Below, in pieces: positions 28,163-35,645 of a stretch of 64,000 nt of DNA. The stretch comes from AP-16 sp963755055 (GTDB lineage: Bacteria; Pseudomonadota; Alphaproteobacteria; Rhizobiales; Xanthobacteraceae). The stretch spans positions 124,001 through 188,000 of the forward strand of contig CAVWIS010000027.1 of the NCBI GenBank assembly GCA_963755055.1, read 5' to 3'. The translations under genes were made by a program, and so were the position numbers. The notes below the pieces were generated by a model. It did not search any database and was not told where the DNA came from. It worked only from the letters and a program-made list of their open reading frames with translations. Position 1 is the first letter of the stretch. Each line of letters begins with the position of its first letter.

Positions 28163-28951
28163 ATGACCACCACCACCGACGAGCTGCTCTACGAGGTGCA
28201 CGACGGGATCGGGCGCATCACCTTCAACCGCCCGCAGGCGCGCAATGCGCTGACCTTCGCGATGTACGAGCGGCTCTCGGAGATCTGCGCTGCGGCGAAC
28301 CATGATCGCTCGCTCAAAGTGCTGATCTTCACCGGCGCCGGCGACAAGGCGTTCGCGGCCGGCACCGACATCAACCAGTTCCGCACCTTCAAGACGCCGG
28401 AGGACGCGATCGCCTACGAGGTGCGGCTCGACCGGGTGCTCGGCGTGGTGGAGCAGTGCCGGGTGCCGACCATCGCGGCGATAGCCGGGGCCTGCACCGG
28501 CGGCGGCGCCGGCATCGCGTCGTGCTGCGACCTGCGCATCGGCACGCGGACGGCGAAATTCGGCTTTCCGATCGCCCGCACGCTCGGCAACTGCCTGTCG
28601 ATGTCGAACCTCGGCCGGCTCGCCGCGCTGATCGGGCCGGCGCGGGTGAAGGACATCATCTTCACGGCGCGCCTGGTGGAGGCGCCCGAGGCGGCGGCGA
28701 TCGGCCTGCTCAACGAGGTAGTGGAGGATTCCTCGGCACTGGCGCGCCGCGCCGACGAGCTCGCCCGGCTGATCGCCGGCCACGCGCCCTTGACGTTGCG
28801 CGCCACCAAGGAGGCGCTGCGCCGGCTGCAGCAACGGCTCTCCCACGAGAACGCCGAGGACCTGATCCTGATGTGCTACATGAGCCGGGATTTCCGCGAG
28901 GGCATGGATGCCTTCCTCAACAAGCGTCCGCCGCAATGGTCCGGCGTATAA
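28163..28951 (+). CDS. Crotonase (enoyl-CoA hydratase/isomerase) family protein
   Basis: A 262-aa crotonase fold: GRITFNRPQARNALTFAMYE at the N terminus, AFAAGTDINQF for the first oxyanion-hole strand and ACTGGGAGIASCCDLRIG for the second. The Glu residues used by classical hydratases are absent: GGGCE-type is GGGAG here, and FG-PE is FGFPI. It probably acts as another CoA-ester enzyme (isomerase, hydrolase or lyase) rather than a true hydratase. It heads a co-directional set with an HpaB-like oxygenase and an enamidase-like amidohydrolase, suggesting aromatic or heterocycle catabolism. Confidence 0.85.
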   Translation: MTTTTDELLYEVHDGIGRITFNRPQARNALTFAMYERLSEICAAANHDRSLKVLIFTGAGDKAFAAGTDINQFRTFKTPEDAIAYEVRLDRVLGVVEQCRVPTIAAIAGACTGGGAGIASCCDLRIGTRTAKFGFPIARTLGNCLSMSNLGRLAALIGPARVKDIIFTARLVEAPEAAAIGLLNEVVEDSSALARRADELARLIAGHAPLTLRATKEALRRLQQRLSHENAEDLILMCYMSRDFREGMDAFLNKRPPQWSGV

Positions 28952-28970
28952 TCACGATGCGCCATCCCGC

Positions 28971-29036
28971 GTGGGCAAGGACGGGGCACACGCCGTAACA
29001 AAACCGCGATGTCGCGGCCGTCCTTGCCCACCCTAC
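28971..29036. repeat. Intergenic palindromic repeat, GTGGGCAAGG variant
   Basis: GTGGGCAAGGACGG (28971-28984) pairs exactly with CCGTCCTTGCCCAC (29018-29031), and the element ends CCCTAC. It separates the crotonase and HpaB-like genes and may form a transcript-processing hairpin between them. Confidence 0.75.
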
Positions 29037-29055
29037 GATTCGAGCGGAGCCGACC

Positions 29056-30534
29056 ATGACCATCTGCAAGAGCGGGGCGGAGCACATCGAATCCCTGCGC
29101 GACGGGCGCACCGTCCATATCGACGGAAAACTCGTCGCCGACGTCACCACCCATCCGGCGTTCCGCAACGCGATCCGCTCGGCCGCCGCGCTCTATGATT
29201 TCCAGGCGCGGCCGGAAAATCTCGAGCTGATGACCTTCGTGCCCGACGGCGCCAACCGCCGCGTCAACCGCGCCTGGCAGATGCCGCGCTCCTACGACGA
29301 GATGGTGGCACGCCGCAAGGCGCTGCAGGCCTGGGCGCGGCTGTCCTGCGGCTTCATGGGGCGCTCGCCCGATCATGTGGCCTCGGCGCTGGTCGGGCAG
29401 TGCATGGGCATCGAGGTGTTTGCCCGCCACAGCCCGGACCGCGCCAAGGCGCTCATCGACTATTTCGACTATGCCAGCCGCGCCGACGTGTTTCTCACCT
29501 ACGTCATCATCAATCCGCAGGCCGAGCGCGCCAAGGACTGGGGCCAGCAGGAGGACGATCTGGTCGCCCGCATCGTGGACGAGGATTCCTCCGGCATCAC
29601 CATCCGCGGCGCCAAGATGCTGGGCACCAGCTCGATCATGGCCAACGAGGTCCTGGTCGCCAACCTGCAGCCGCTCAAACCCGGCGAGGAGGACCTGGCG
29701 TTCTCCTGTGCGCTGCCGATGAACGCCAAGGGTCTGCGCGTGCTGTCGCGCAAATCCTACGAGGCGTCGGCGGTCTCGGTGTTCGACAACCCGATCTCGT
29801 CGCGGTTCGACGAGAACGACGCGCTGATCTATTTCGAGGACGTCAAGGTGCCGTGGGAGCGCATTTTCGTGCACCGCGACACCGACATGTGCCGGGCGCA
29901 GTTCCATGACACGCAAGGGCACGCCTACCAGAACTACCAGGCGCAGATCCGGCTGTCGGTGAAGATCAAATTTTTGGTCGGGCTGGCGCACCGCATCACC
30001 GAGGCGATCGGCACGACGAGCATCCCGGCGGTGCGCGAGCAGCTCGGCCATCTCGCCGCCCAGGCCAGCATGGTCGAGGCCATGCTGTCCGGCATGGAGG
30101 CGAGCGGGCAGATGGCCGGCGAGTGGTGGGTGCCCAACAAGCACTTCATGTATTCGGCCCAGGTGTTGACCCAGGACCTCTACCCGGAAGTGATCCGGAC
30201 ATTGCGCGAGCTTTCCGGCGGCGCGCTGATCATGCTGCCCTCCTCGCTGCACGATTTTGCCGATCCGCAGGTGGAAAGAATCATCCGCCTCACCCAGCGC
30301 GCCGCCGGCATGAAGCCCGAGCAGAAGGTGAAGTTTTTGAAGGCCGCCTGGGACGCCATCGGCTCCGAGTTCGGCTCACGCCACACCCAGTACGAGATGT
30401 TCTATGCCGGCGCCCGCTTCGTCACCACCGGCCACAGCTTTCGCACCTACGACTGGAAGGGGGCGACCGGCCTGGTCGATGGCCTGCTCGATTCGTATGA
30501 ACTGGCCGACGAGCTGAACGCGCCTCGAACCTGA
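29056..30534 (+). CDS. 4-hydroxyphenylacetate 3-hydroxylase (HpaB) family flavin monooxygenase
   Basis: A 492-aa protein with the HpaB layout. The N-terminal domain contains SLRDGRTVHIDGKLVADVTTHPAFRN (split here by family-typical 'DGR-V-I-G--V-DVT-HP-F'). The middle beta domain includes GITIRGAKMLGTSSIMANEV and FEDVKVPWERIFVHRD. The C-terminal helical domain includes GGALIMLPSSLHDFADPQV and GSEFGSRHTQYEMFYAGA. Members use reduced flavin supplied by a separate reductase, to hydroxylate phenols or other aromatics; no HpaC-like reductase is adjacent. The iron-sulfur Cys pattern of 4-hydroxybutyryl-CoA dehydratase is not evident. The substrate is unknown. Confidence 0.85.
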   Translation: MTICKSGAEHIESLRDGRTVHIDGKLVADVTTHPAFRNAIRSAAALYDFQARPENLELMTFVPDGANRRVNRAWQMPRSYDEMVARRKALQAWARLSCGFMGRSPDHVASALVGQCMGIEVFARHSPDRAKALIDYFDYASRADVFLTYVIINPQAERAKDWGQQEDDLVARIVDEDSSGITIRGAKMLGTSSIMANEVLVANLQPLKPGEEDLAFSCALPMNAKGLRVLSRKSYEASAVSVFDNPISSRFDENDALIYFEDVKVPWERIFVHRDTDMCRAQFHDTQGHAYQNYQAQIRLSVKIKFLVGLAHRITEAIGTTSIPAVREQLGHLAAQASMVEAMLSGMEASGQMAGEWWVPNKHFMYSAQVLTQDLYPEVIRTLRELSGGALIMLPSSLHDFADPQVERIIRLTQRAAGMKPEQKVKFLKAAWDAIGSEFGSRHTQYEMFYAGARFVTTGHSFRTYDWKGATGLVDGLLDSYELADELNAPRT

Positions 30535-30550
30535 ACAGCGGCACTTTGCG

Positions 30551-31747
30551 ATGAAGCTCGCCATCGTCAATCTCGGAAGAATCGTCTCCGGCGACTGGCA
30601 CGATCCGTTCGCCGCCGGCGACACCATCCTCACCGAGGGCGACCGCATCGTCGCGGTCGGCACCGCCTCGGCGGCGGCAGTCGAGGCGGCCGACGTCGTC
30701 ATCGACGCCGGCGGCATGACGGCGATCCCCGGCCTGATCAACTCCCACGTCCACGTCACCTTCGGTGACTACACGCCGCGCCAGCGCACGGTCGGCTATC
30801 TGGAGAGCTATCTGCACGGCGGCACCACCACGGCGATCTCCGCCTCCGAGGTTCACGTGCCCGGCCGCCCGCGCGATCCGGAGGGCGTAAAAGCCCTGGC
30901 GGTCGCGGCGCAGCGCTGCTTCGCCGATTATCGCCCCGGCGGCATGCGGGTGATCGCCGGCTCGGTGATTCTCGAGCCCGGACTGATAGGTAAGGACTTC
31001 GTCGACCTTGCCGCCAGGGGCGTCAAGCTTGCCAAGGCCGGCTTCGGCGCGGTGAAGACCGCGTTCGACTACGTGCCGCTGGTGGCCGACGCCAAGGCCG
31101 CCGGCCTCATCACCACCTGCCACACCGGCGGCTCGTCGATCCCCGGCTCCGGCGCGATTACCGGCGACCACCTGCTCGCCATTGAGCCGCACGTGTCGTT
31201 CCACATCAACGGCGGTCCGACCGCGATGCCCGACGCGGATTTTGCCCGCGTCATCCGCGAGAGCGAGATCGCGCTGCAGGTCTGCACCGCCGGCAACCTG
31301 CGCACCACGCTGCTGTGCGCAAGGCTAGCCGCGCAATACGGCGCCTTCGACCGATTCATCATCGCCACCGACACCCCGACCGGCAGCGGCATCATGCCGC
31401 TCGGCATGCTTTATACGATCGCGCATCTGTCGAGCCTGACCGACCTGCCGACCGAGCACTTCGTCTGTGCGGCGACCGGCAGCAACGCCAAGGTCTACGG
31501 GCTCGACAGCGGCTTCCTGCAAGCCGCCCGCGCCGCCGACATCGTGCTCATCGACGCGCCCGACGGCGGCACGCAGACGGATGCCCTGGCCGCCATCCGC
31601 CACGGCGACATTGCGGCGATCGGCGCAGTGGTGTCGGCCGGCGTACCGCGGTTCGTGGGACGCAGCCGCAACACGCCGGCCACGACGCGGCACGCGCGGG
31701 TGGCGCGGTCGAGCCTGATGCAGGATTTTGCGAGCGGCGGGCATTGA
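30551..31747 (+). CDS. Enamidase-like metal-dependent amidohydrolase
   Basis: A 398-aa amidohydrolase. Metal ligands are visible: HxH in IPGLINSHVHVTFGDYTP, a Lys candidate in GFGAVKTAFDYVP, His in ITTCHTGGSSIPGSG, His in HVSFHINGGPTAMPD and Asp in FIIATDTPTGSGIMP. The 'HTGGSSIPGSGAITGD' and 'DTPTGSGIMPLGML' regions resemble enamidase, which opens a partly reduced pyridine ring in nicotinate degradation. It follows the HpaB-like gene by 16 bases. Its last 22 codons have a diverged copy at 34090-34156, beyond the DUF4062 gene. The real substrate may be another cyclic amide. Confidence 0.8.
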   Translation: MKLAIVNLGRIVSGDWHDPFAAGDTILTEGDRIVAVGTASAAAVEAADVVIDAGGMTAIPGLINSHVHVTFGDYTPRQRTVGYLESYLHGGTTTAISASEVHVPGRPRDPEGVKALAVAAQRCFADYRPGGMRVIAGSVILEPGLIGKDFVDLAARGVKLAKAGFGAVKTAFDYVPLVADAKAAGLITTCHTGGSSIPGSGAITGDHLLAIEPHVSFHINGGPTAMPDADFARVIRESEIALQVCTAGNLRTTLLCARLAAQYGAFDRFIIATDTPTGSGIMPLGMLYTIAHLSSLTDLPTEHFVCAATGSNAKVYGLDSGFLQAARAADIVLIDAPDGGTQTDALAAIRHGDIAAIGAVVSAGVPRFVGRSRNTPATTRHARVARSSLMQDFASGGH

Positions 31748-31748
31748 G
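31682..31748. repeat. Left direct repeat (3' end of the amidohydrolase gene)
   Basis: Sixty-seven bases covering the last 22 codons of the enamidase-like gene and its stop. Ungapped alignment with 34090-34156 gives 53 identities of 67, with exact matches over ACGACGCGG, ATGCAGGATTTTG and GGCGGGCATTGAG. Confidence 0.75.
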
Positions 31749-31790
31749 GCGTGTCCAAGAGAACACGGATCGCAGGCTGGCCCGATTCGC

Positions 31791-33908
31791 TCACCGGCTG
31801 GGCGACAACGACCCGAACAGAAAGTTGAATTCGCTGCGCTTCGTTCCCTTGAAGTAACGCCCCTGCCATGCGTCGGTCGGCGCCAGCCCCATGAGCGCCG
31901 GAGCGCGCCTGGTTGCCAGGAAGGAAAGCCATCGATAGTGGTCCAGCAATTGGATCACATACACCGCATACTCCGCCGCGAGCTGCGGGGCGTTTTCGAT
32001 GATCAGCAGATCGCTCTGGTTCCTTGCGCTGGTTTCCGGGCTGAGGTCGTGCGATCCGGTCAGGACCGTCGGATGCGGCCCGAAGGGGTCGACCAGCACG
32101 ATCGTCCCGTCGATTAGCCGACCGGGTGCCCGCCCTTCAATAACGGTGACCTCATCGTTCACTCTGTATTCGTAGCGGGCGGAACCTTTCGCTCCGGGCC
32201 GACGAAACCATGACAGGCCCTCGATGAACAGATCCTTGTCGCGAAGCAGTCCCAGTATCTCGCCCATTACCGCATCGGCGACGCGCTTCCCGTCGACAAG
32301 GAAGATGATGCCCTGCCGCGCGCCTCGGACCAGCCGGATGACGTCTCTCAGATCGCCGCTGCCGGGCGTCGGAGTATCCCATAGCGTGATCGACATCCCG
32401 TTCTCGCGAATGTGCACCGGCAGCGACAGCTTCCTTGGCTGCCGCGACTGCCCGGGCGGGCGGTCATCACGCAGCTGATCCCAAAGGTCCAGGTACGCAC
32501 GAGCGAGAGCAACCGATTCCATGAGGATTCCGCTGTTCGATCGAAGGCACAGGGCCCTGGTCGTCCACGCGGCGCTTCCGGTCCAAAGGCTGATCGGGGC
32601 TCCCCATTTGTCGCAGAACACTGCGAAGTGGCTTCGTGCCGAAGCGTTCTTCCGAAGCGACTGCTGATAGACCCGGACTCCCGCTTTGCGCAGCTCTCGC
32701 CGGAGTTTCGCAGTCGCATCGGCGAGCGATCCCGGCCGGACGGGCAATGCTCCCAGCATAAGGCAGAGACTGCTGCCCAGGCTCTTGAGCTCCGCGATCA
32801 GGTCCGCGTCGTCCAGATCGCCCAAGGCGGCGTAGACACGCTGCTCCGCCAGCCTGGCCCGGGTCAGCAGCTGGAGAAGCGTTTCCCGCAACCCTCCCCC
32901 CAGACTGCGGCGCACGTCCGCACGGCGTCCCAACTCGCGCAGCGTCGCGTCCTCGGTGCCGACGCGGTTGCCCAGCGCGCGCGCCAGCAATCCCGTGACG
33001 TGCGTGCGAGTGAAGAATGCGCGGCAGCCCGGATGCGAGCCCCTGCTTGGGCTGACCCAGCCGGTCCAACCGCTTCCAGTTTGTCCGGCGGCGTCAGCCA
33101 GCACCCCAGGCCGGCCTATCATCGGGACCACGCGATATCGAACTTCCTGTTGCGGATCGAGACGCTGAGCCCATCTGAAGTTCTGGATCGGGTGGATCGT
33201 GCTCGGCGTCGGCTTGCCAACCGGAGCGCTGTTGTCGCCAGGAAAACCGACGAAGCTCCCCACCACGTCCTCGGTTATGCCGGCGTCGCCGAGCACCCTG
33301 CGTCGGAGCGAAAAGCCCAAGCATCCGATGATCGGCTGCGCGGTACGCCAGGCGATCAGCGCCCCTTCGGAATTGCTGTACGCCCGGATGTCGATCGACA
33401 CGGCGTCCCCTTGGGGCTCGCCAGTCGAAGGGCTTTGCCTGGCCGGCCATTTTTCCTGGAGCCAGCGCAGCAGCGCGCGATCGACGTCGATCGACTCCGG
33501 ACGAGGCGTGAAGAAGCTGGCGACCTGGTGCTCCTTGAGCTCCGCCCGCCAGCGCCCGATGGCGGGATCATTGGCAAGATTGGCGATGGCTTCGGCGGGC
33601 CAATCCGCTTCCTCGCTGGCCATGAATACCAGCACGTCGATCCCCCTCCTCAGTGCCTCCTTGTACTCCAATTGGGTAATGCTCAGGCTCTCGCCATCGG
33701 GAACATGGCCGCGGCGAAAACCCACAAGCAGGATGCAGAGGCTGCAGTCCCGCATCCGCTCCTGCGACAGCGTCTTCGGCTCGTCGCTGGCGGCGGTCCA
33801 CCTCTCCATGGGGTCGACGAAAATTCCCCCGCCCGCCAATCGGTCGATGACGTAGGCGCGATGCTCTTTCAAATCGTTGTATGTCGAGGACACGAAGGCC
33901 TGAATCAT
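31791..33908 (-). CDS. DUF4062 (TIR-like) protein with a degenerate PLD-like region
   Basis: A 705-aa protein. Residues 1-150 are DUF4062: MIQAFVSSTYNDLKEHRAYV, MERWTAASDEPKTLSQERM, CSLCILLVGFRRGHV and ITQLEYKEALRRGIDVLVF, a Rossmann/TIR-like fold often fused to effector or STAND modules. The rest resembles phospholipase D-like proteins in two halves: AVFCDKWGAPISLWTGSAAW and VDPFGPHPTVLTGSHDLSPE. Where HxK is expected I read RSH in the first half and DGT in the second, so catalysis looks lost although Asp and Gly-Ser remain. ATG 33908 gives the family-like start. It lies between 67-bp direct repeats. No nuclease, ATPase or transposase partner is adjacent. A defence role is only a hypothesis. 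Confidence 0.75.
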   Translation of the reverse strand: MIQAFVSSTYNDLKEHRAYVIDRLAGGGIFVDPMERWTAASDEPKTLSQERMRDCSLCILLVGFRRGHVPDGESLSITQLEYKEALRRGIDVLVFMASEEADWPAEAIANLANDPAIGRWRAELKEHQVASFFTPRPESIDVDRALLRWLQEKWPARQSPSTGEPQGDAVSIDIRAYSNSEGALIAWRTAQPIIGCLGFSLRRRVLGDAGITEDVVGSFVGFPGDNSAPVGKPTPSTIHPIQNFRWAQRLDPQQEVRYRVVPMIGRPGVLADAAGQTGSGWTGWVSPSRGSHPGCRAFFTRTHVTGLLARALGNRVGTEDATLRELGRRADVRRSLGGGLRETLLQLLTRARLAEQRVYAALGDLDDADLIAELKSLGSSLCLMLGALPVRPGSLADATAKLRRELRKAGVRVYQQSLRKNASARSHFAVFCDKWGAPISLWTGSAAWTTRALCLRSNSGILMESVALARAYLDLWDQLRDDRPPGQSRQPRKLSLPVHIRENGMSITLWDTPTPGSGDLRDVIRLVRGARQGIIFLVDGKRVADAVMGEILGLLRDKDLFIEGLSWFRRPGAKGSARYEYRVNDEVTVIEGRAPGRLIDGTIVLVDPFGPHPTVLTGSHDLSPETSARNQSDLLIIENAPQLAAEYAVYVIQLLDHYRWLSFLATRRAPALMGLAPTDAWQGRYFKGTKRSEFNFLFGSLSPSR

Positions 33909-34225
33909 GGCGCCGAACGCTACGGCCTGCGGTCGTGGAGGTAAAGGACAAACAGAACCGCCCAGGCGAGAAGCCAGGGACACCTGATCTTGCCGCGCCT
34001 GGAAATATGAGTGGACGGAAAACCCGGAGCGCGCATTTCTGCGCAAGGACGATCTCGCTGTCCGTCGCATCTTCAAATCGGTCATGGCGACGACGCGGAC
34101 GGCGCGCGTCGTAGGGTCGATCGTAATGCAGGATTTTGTCGGCGGCGGGCATTGAGCGGGCTGGGCCATAGGACGATTTTTGGTTGGCGTCTTGAAATGT
34201 TCCGTGATTGCCGTACATCCTCAGC
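33909..34225. other. Spacer carrying the right repeat, no complete gene
   Basis: Between the divergent DUF4062 and DUF1778 genes. In the plus frame 34087-34155 it encodes ATTRTARVVGSIVMQDFVGGGH and a stop, clearly related to the end of the enamidase-like protein; sequence before this has no similarity to that gene. Remainder is promoter-side DNA. Confidence 0.6.
34090..34156. repeat. Right direct repeat (diverged 3' end of an amidohydrolase gene)
   Basis: Copy of 31682-31748 with 53/67 identities and the same reading frame and stop. With the left copy it brackets 31749-34089, which holds the DUF4062 gene. This is either an integration footprint at a gene 3' end or the relic of a paralogous amidohydrolase gene. 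Confidence 0.75.
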
Positions 34226-34528
34226 ATGAATCAAAAAATCTCGGAAAAATCCCCGCGTCCCGCCCGACTTGAGGCGCGGATCTCGCCCGATGCGCTCGCT
34301 ATCGTGAGGCGTGCAGCCGAAATCCAGGGGCGCAGTCTCAGTGATTTCGTGGCAGCCGCAGCTTACGAGGCAGCCCAGACGACGATTGCCGAAGCCCAGA
34401 TCATCAGGCTGTCCCTCGAAGACCAGCGCGCCCTGGTGCGGTCGATTGCCGACCCGTCCAAGCCGACGCCGGCGCTATGCCGCGCCAGGAACGCTCATCG
34501 TCGCCTTCTGCAGAAACCCAGCTCGTAG
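34226..34528 (+). CDS. DUF1778 antitoxin-like protein (TacA type), apparently orphan
   Basis: A 100-aa ribbon-helix-helix antitoxin of the DUF1778 class: RLEARISPDALAIVRRAAEI, then GRSLSDFVAAAAYEAAQTTI and the toxin-binding tail SLEDQRALVRSIADPSKPTP. Normally such antitoxins pair with a GNAT acetyltransferase toxin encoded immediately downstream. None is present; instead a short gene on the other strand overlaps its end. It may be a toxin-less remnant or act in trans. The ATG at 34226 gives the usual start (MNQKISEKSPRPARLEARIS). Confidence 0.8.
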   Translation: MNQKISEKSPRPARLEARISPDALAIVRRAAEIQGRSLSDFVAAAAYEAAQTTIAEAQIIRLSLEDQRALVRSIADPSKPTPALCRARNAHRRLLQKPSS

Positions 34529-34707
34529 GACCGCCTCCCGTGATAGACATGGACCGCAAGGTCGGCCTTCTGATAACGAACGATGGTCGGCGACGCATCC
34601 GTTTGGCGAAAGCCGAGACGATCGAGAAACGCAAAGGTCTCCATAACCGCCGTCGAAAAATTCAGGCGGATGCGGTCTCTCTCGGCGTTTAAGTCATATG
34701 GGTGCAT
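34495..34707 (-). CDS. Short protein with a VYHGRRSYELGF motif, probably 3'-truncated
   Basis: Seventy residues: MHPYDLNAERDRIRLNFSTA, then FAFLDRLGFRQTDASPTIVR and LAVHVYHGRRSYELGFCRRR. The 'PTIVRY---D--V-VYHGRRSYELGF' pattern occurs in small uncharacterised bacterial proteins. Those I recall continue for some 30 residues past this point. Here the sequence turns to CRRRR and stops inside the end of the DUF1778 gene, so this is likely a truncated copy left by a rearrangement. Function unknown. Confidence 0.5.
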   Translation of the reverse strand: MHPYDLNAERDRIRLNFSTAVMETFAFLDRLGFRQTDASPTIVRYQKADLAVHVYHGRRSYELGFCRRRR

Positions 34708-34781
34708 GGTCAGCACCCTCGCAACCGCAACACTTGACCCCCGAGATTGCCGTCTCCGCAACTCGACCGATCAGGCTCACG

Positions 34782-34979
34782 TCAGATTTTTCTCAGCCTC
34801 TCCAAATCCTTCTCAAACTTGACGGCATCGTTTCTTGCACGCCGCAACAGATCCTCGCAATCCATTCCAGTGAGCTCGATACTGGCACCAAGTTGATGCC
34901 GTGCAATCACTCGGTAAACGCCAGAAGATACTTCATCAACCTTAAAGGTCCAATTCGGCGGCGTATCCATCTCAGGCAT
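34782..34979 (-). CDS. Small hypothetical protein
   Basis: Sixty-five residues: MPEMDTPPNWTFKVDEVSSG, VYRVIARHQLGASIELTGMD, then CEDLLRRARNDAVKFEKDLE. The 'W-F-VDEVS-GVYRV' start followed by an amphipathic helix recurs in small alphaproteobacterial proteins of unknown role. DNA is clearly lower in GC than the core genes. It is co-directional with the genes on both sides. Confidence 0.55.
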   Translation of the reverse strand: MPEMDTPPNWTFKVDEVSSGVYRVIARHQLGASIELTGMDCEDLLRRARNDAVKFEKDLERLRKI

Positions 34980-35005
34980 TGCATCATTTCATCTGCTTTA
35001 TATTA

Positions 35006-35557
35006 TTACTGCGAAAGCAGCCCCTGCAACCGCCTCACTTCTTCAATCAGCTGCGGAATATCCTGCCTGGCGTGAGCGATAAAATCCTGATCGGCAACCG
35101 TGGCTCCCGTAAGGTATATATCCTCGGCTCCTGTCATGATGAAGCTGGACCCGCTCATCTCCTCTCTCCCCTCCACATACGATTTCCATGGTCCCGAAGT
35201 CGCCCTGTTACATCGCATCTCAATCTCTTCGAGGTCGACGTTGGCGAGCCTGGTTCCAATTTCCATCGCGCCCGGTGGGACAAGGCGCGCACCAAAGGCG
35301 CACCACTTCGGATGGTCACCTGCGAACTCGAAAAAATCATCAAGGTACCGCAACCCGAGGGCGGACAGACGGCTGACAAACTCGTCAAGCGCTCCCCCAC
35401 CAAAATGCGGCCCGAATGACAGTAATTCGTCATTGCGGTCCAGGGGTTCTGAAACCTCCATGACGGCCATCAAAGCGGCGAGCGAGACGGCCCGCTCTCT
35501 CAGTGCTGCCATGCGGACCACGATCGCAAACTCGCTCGTGACTGAGACGAAAGTCAT
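35006..35557 (-). CDS. Hypothetical protein with a phage-like C-terminal region
   Basis: A 183-aa protein. The C-terminal 75 residues (IEMRCNRATSGPWKSYVEGR; ADQDFIAHARQDIPQLIEEV) match the 'AT-GPW ... D--FIA-AR-D-P-L--EV-RL' pattern seen in small phage and accessory proteins. The first half includes LRYLDDFFEFAGDHPKWCAF. I do not recognise a function. The upstream ATG at 35557 is the longest option. Low-GC DNA and position next to other orphan genes suggest horizontal origin. Confidence 0.55.
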   Translation of the reverse strand: MTFVSVTSEFAIVVRMAALRERAVSLAALMAVMEVSEPLDRNDELLSFGPHFGGGALDEFVSRLSALGLRYLDDFFEFAGDHPKWCAFGARLVPPGAMEIGTRLANVDLEEIEMRCNRATSGPWKSYVEGREEMSGSSFIMTGAEDIYLTGATVADQDFIAHARQDIPQLIEEVRRLQGLLSQ

Positions 35558-35645
35558 TTATCTTCCAGTACGGTACGTCTGCTCTCGGTCGCCCAGAATC
35601 GCAGCACCCCATAGTTACGTCTGAAGAACGCTGAAGGCTGCCCCC

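Noticed and set aside
29056..30534. 4-hydroxybutyryl-CoA dehydratase
   Set aside because: Related fold, but I do not see the Cys/His set that binds its iron-sulfur cluster; HpaB-type monooxygenase fits better.
31749..34089. Insertion sequence between the direct repeats
   Set aside because: No transposase, no terminal inverted repeats; repeats are too long and diverged to be target-site duplications of a recent IS.
33909..34169. N-terminal extension of the DUF4062 protein to 34169
   Set aside because: The extra 87 residues are antisense to the right direct repeat and have no similarity; ATG 33908 gives the family start.
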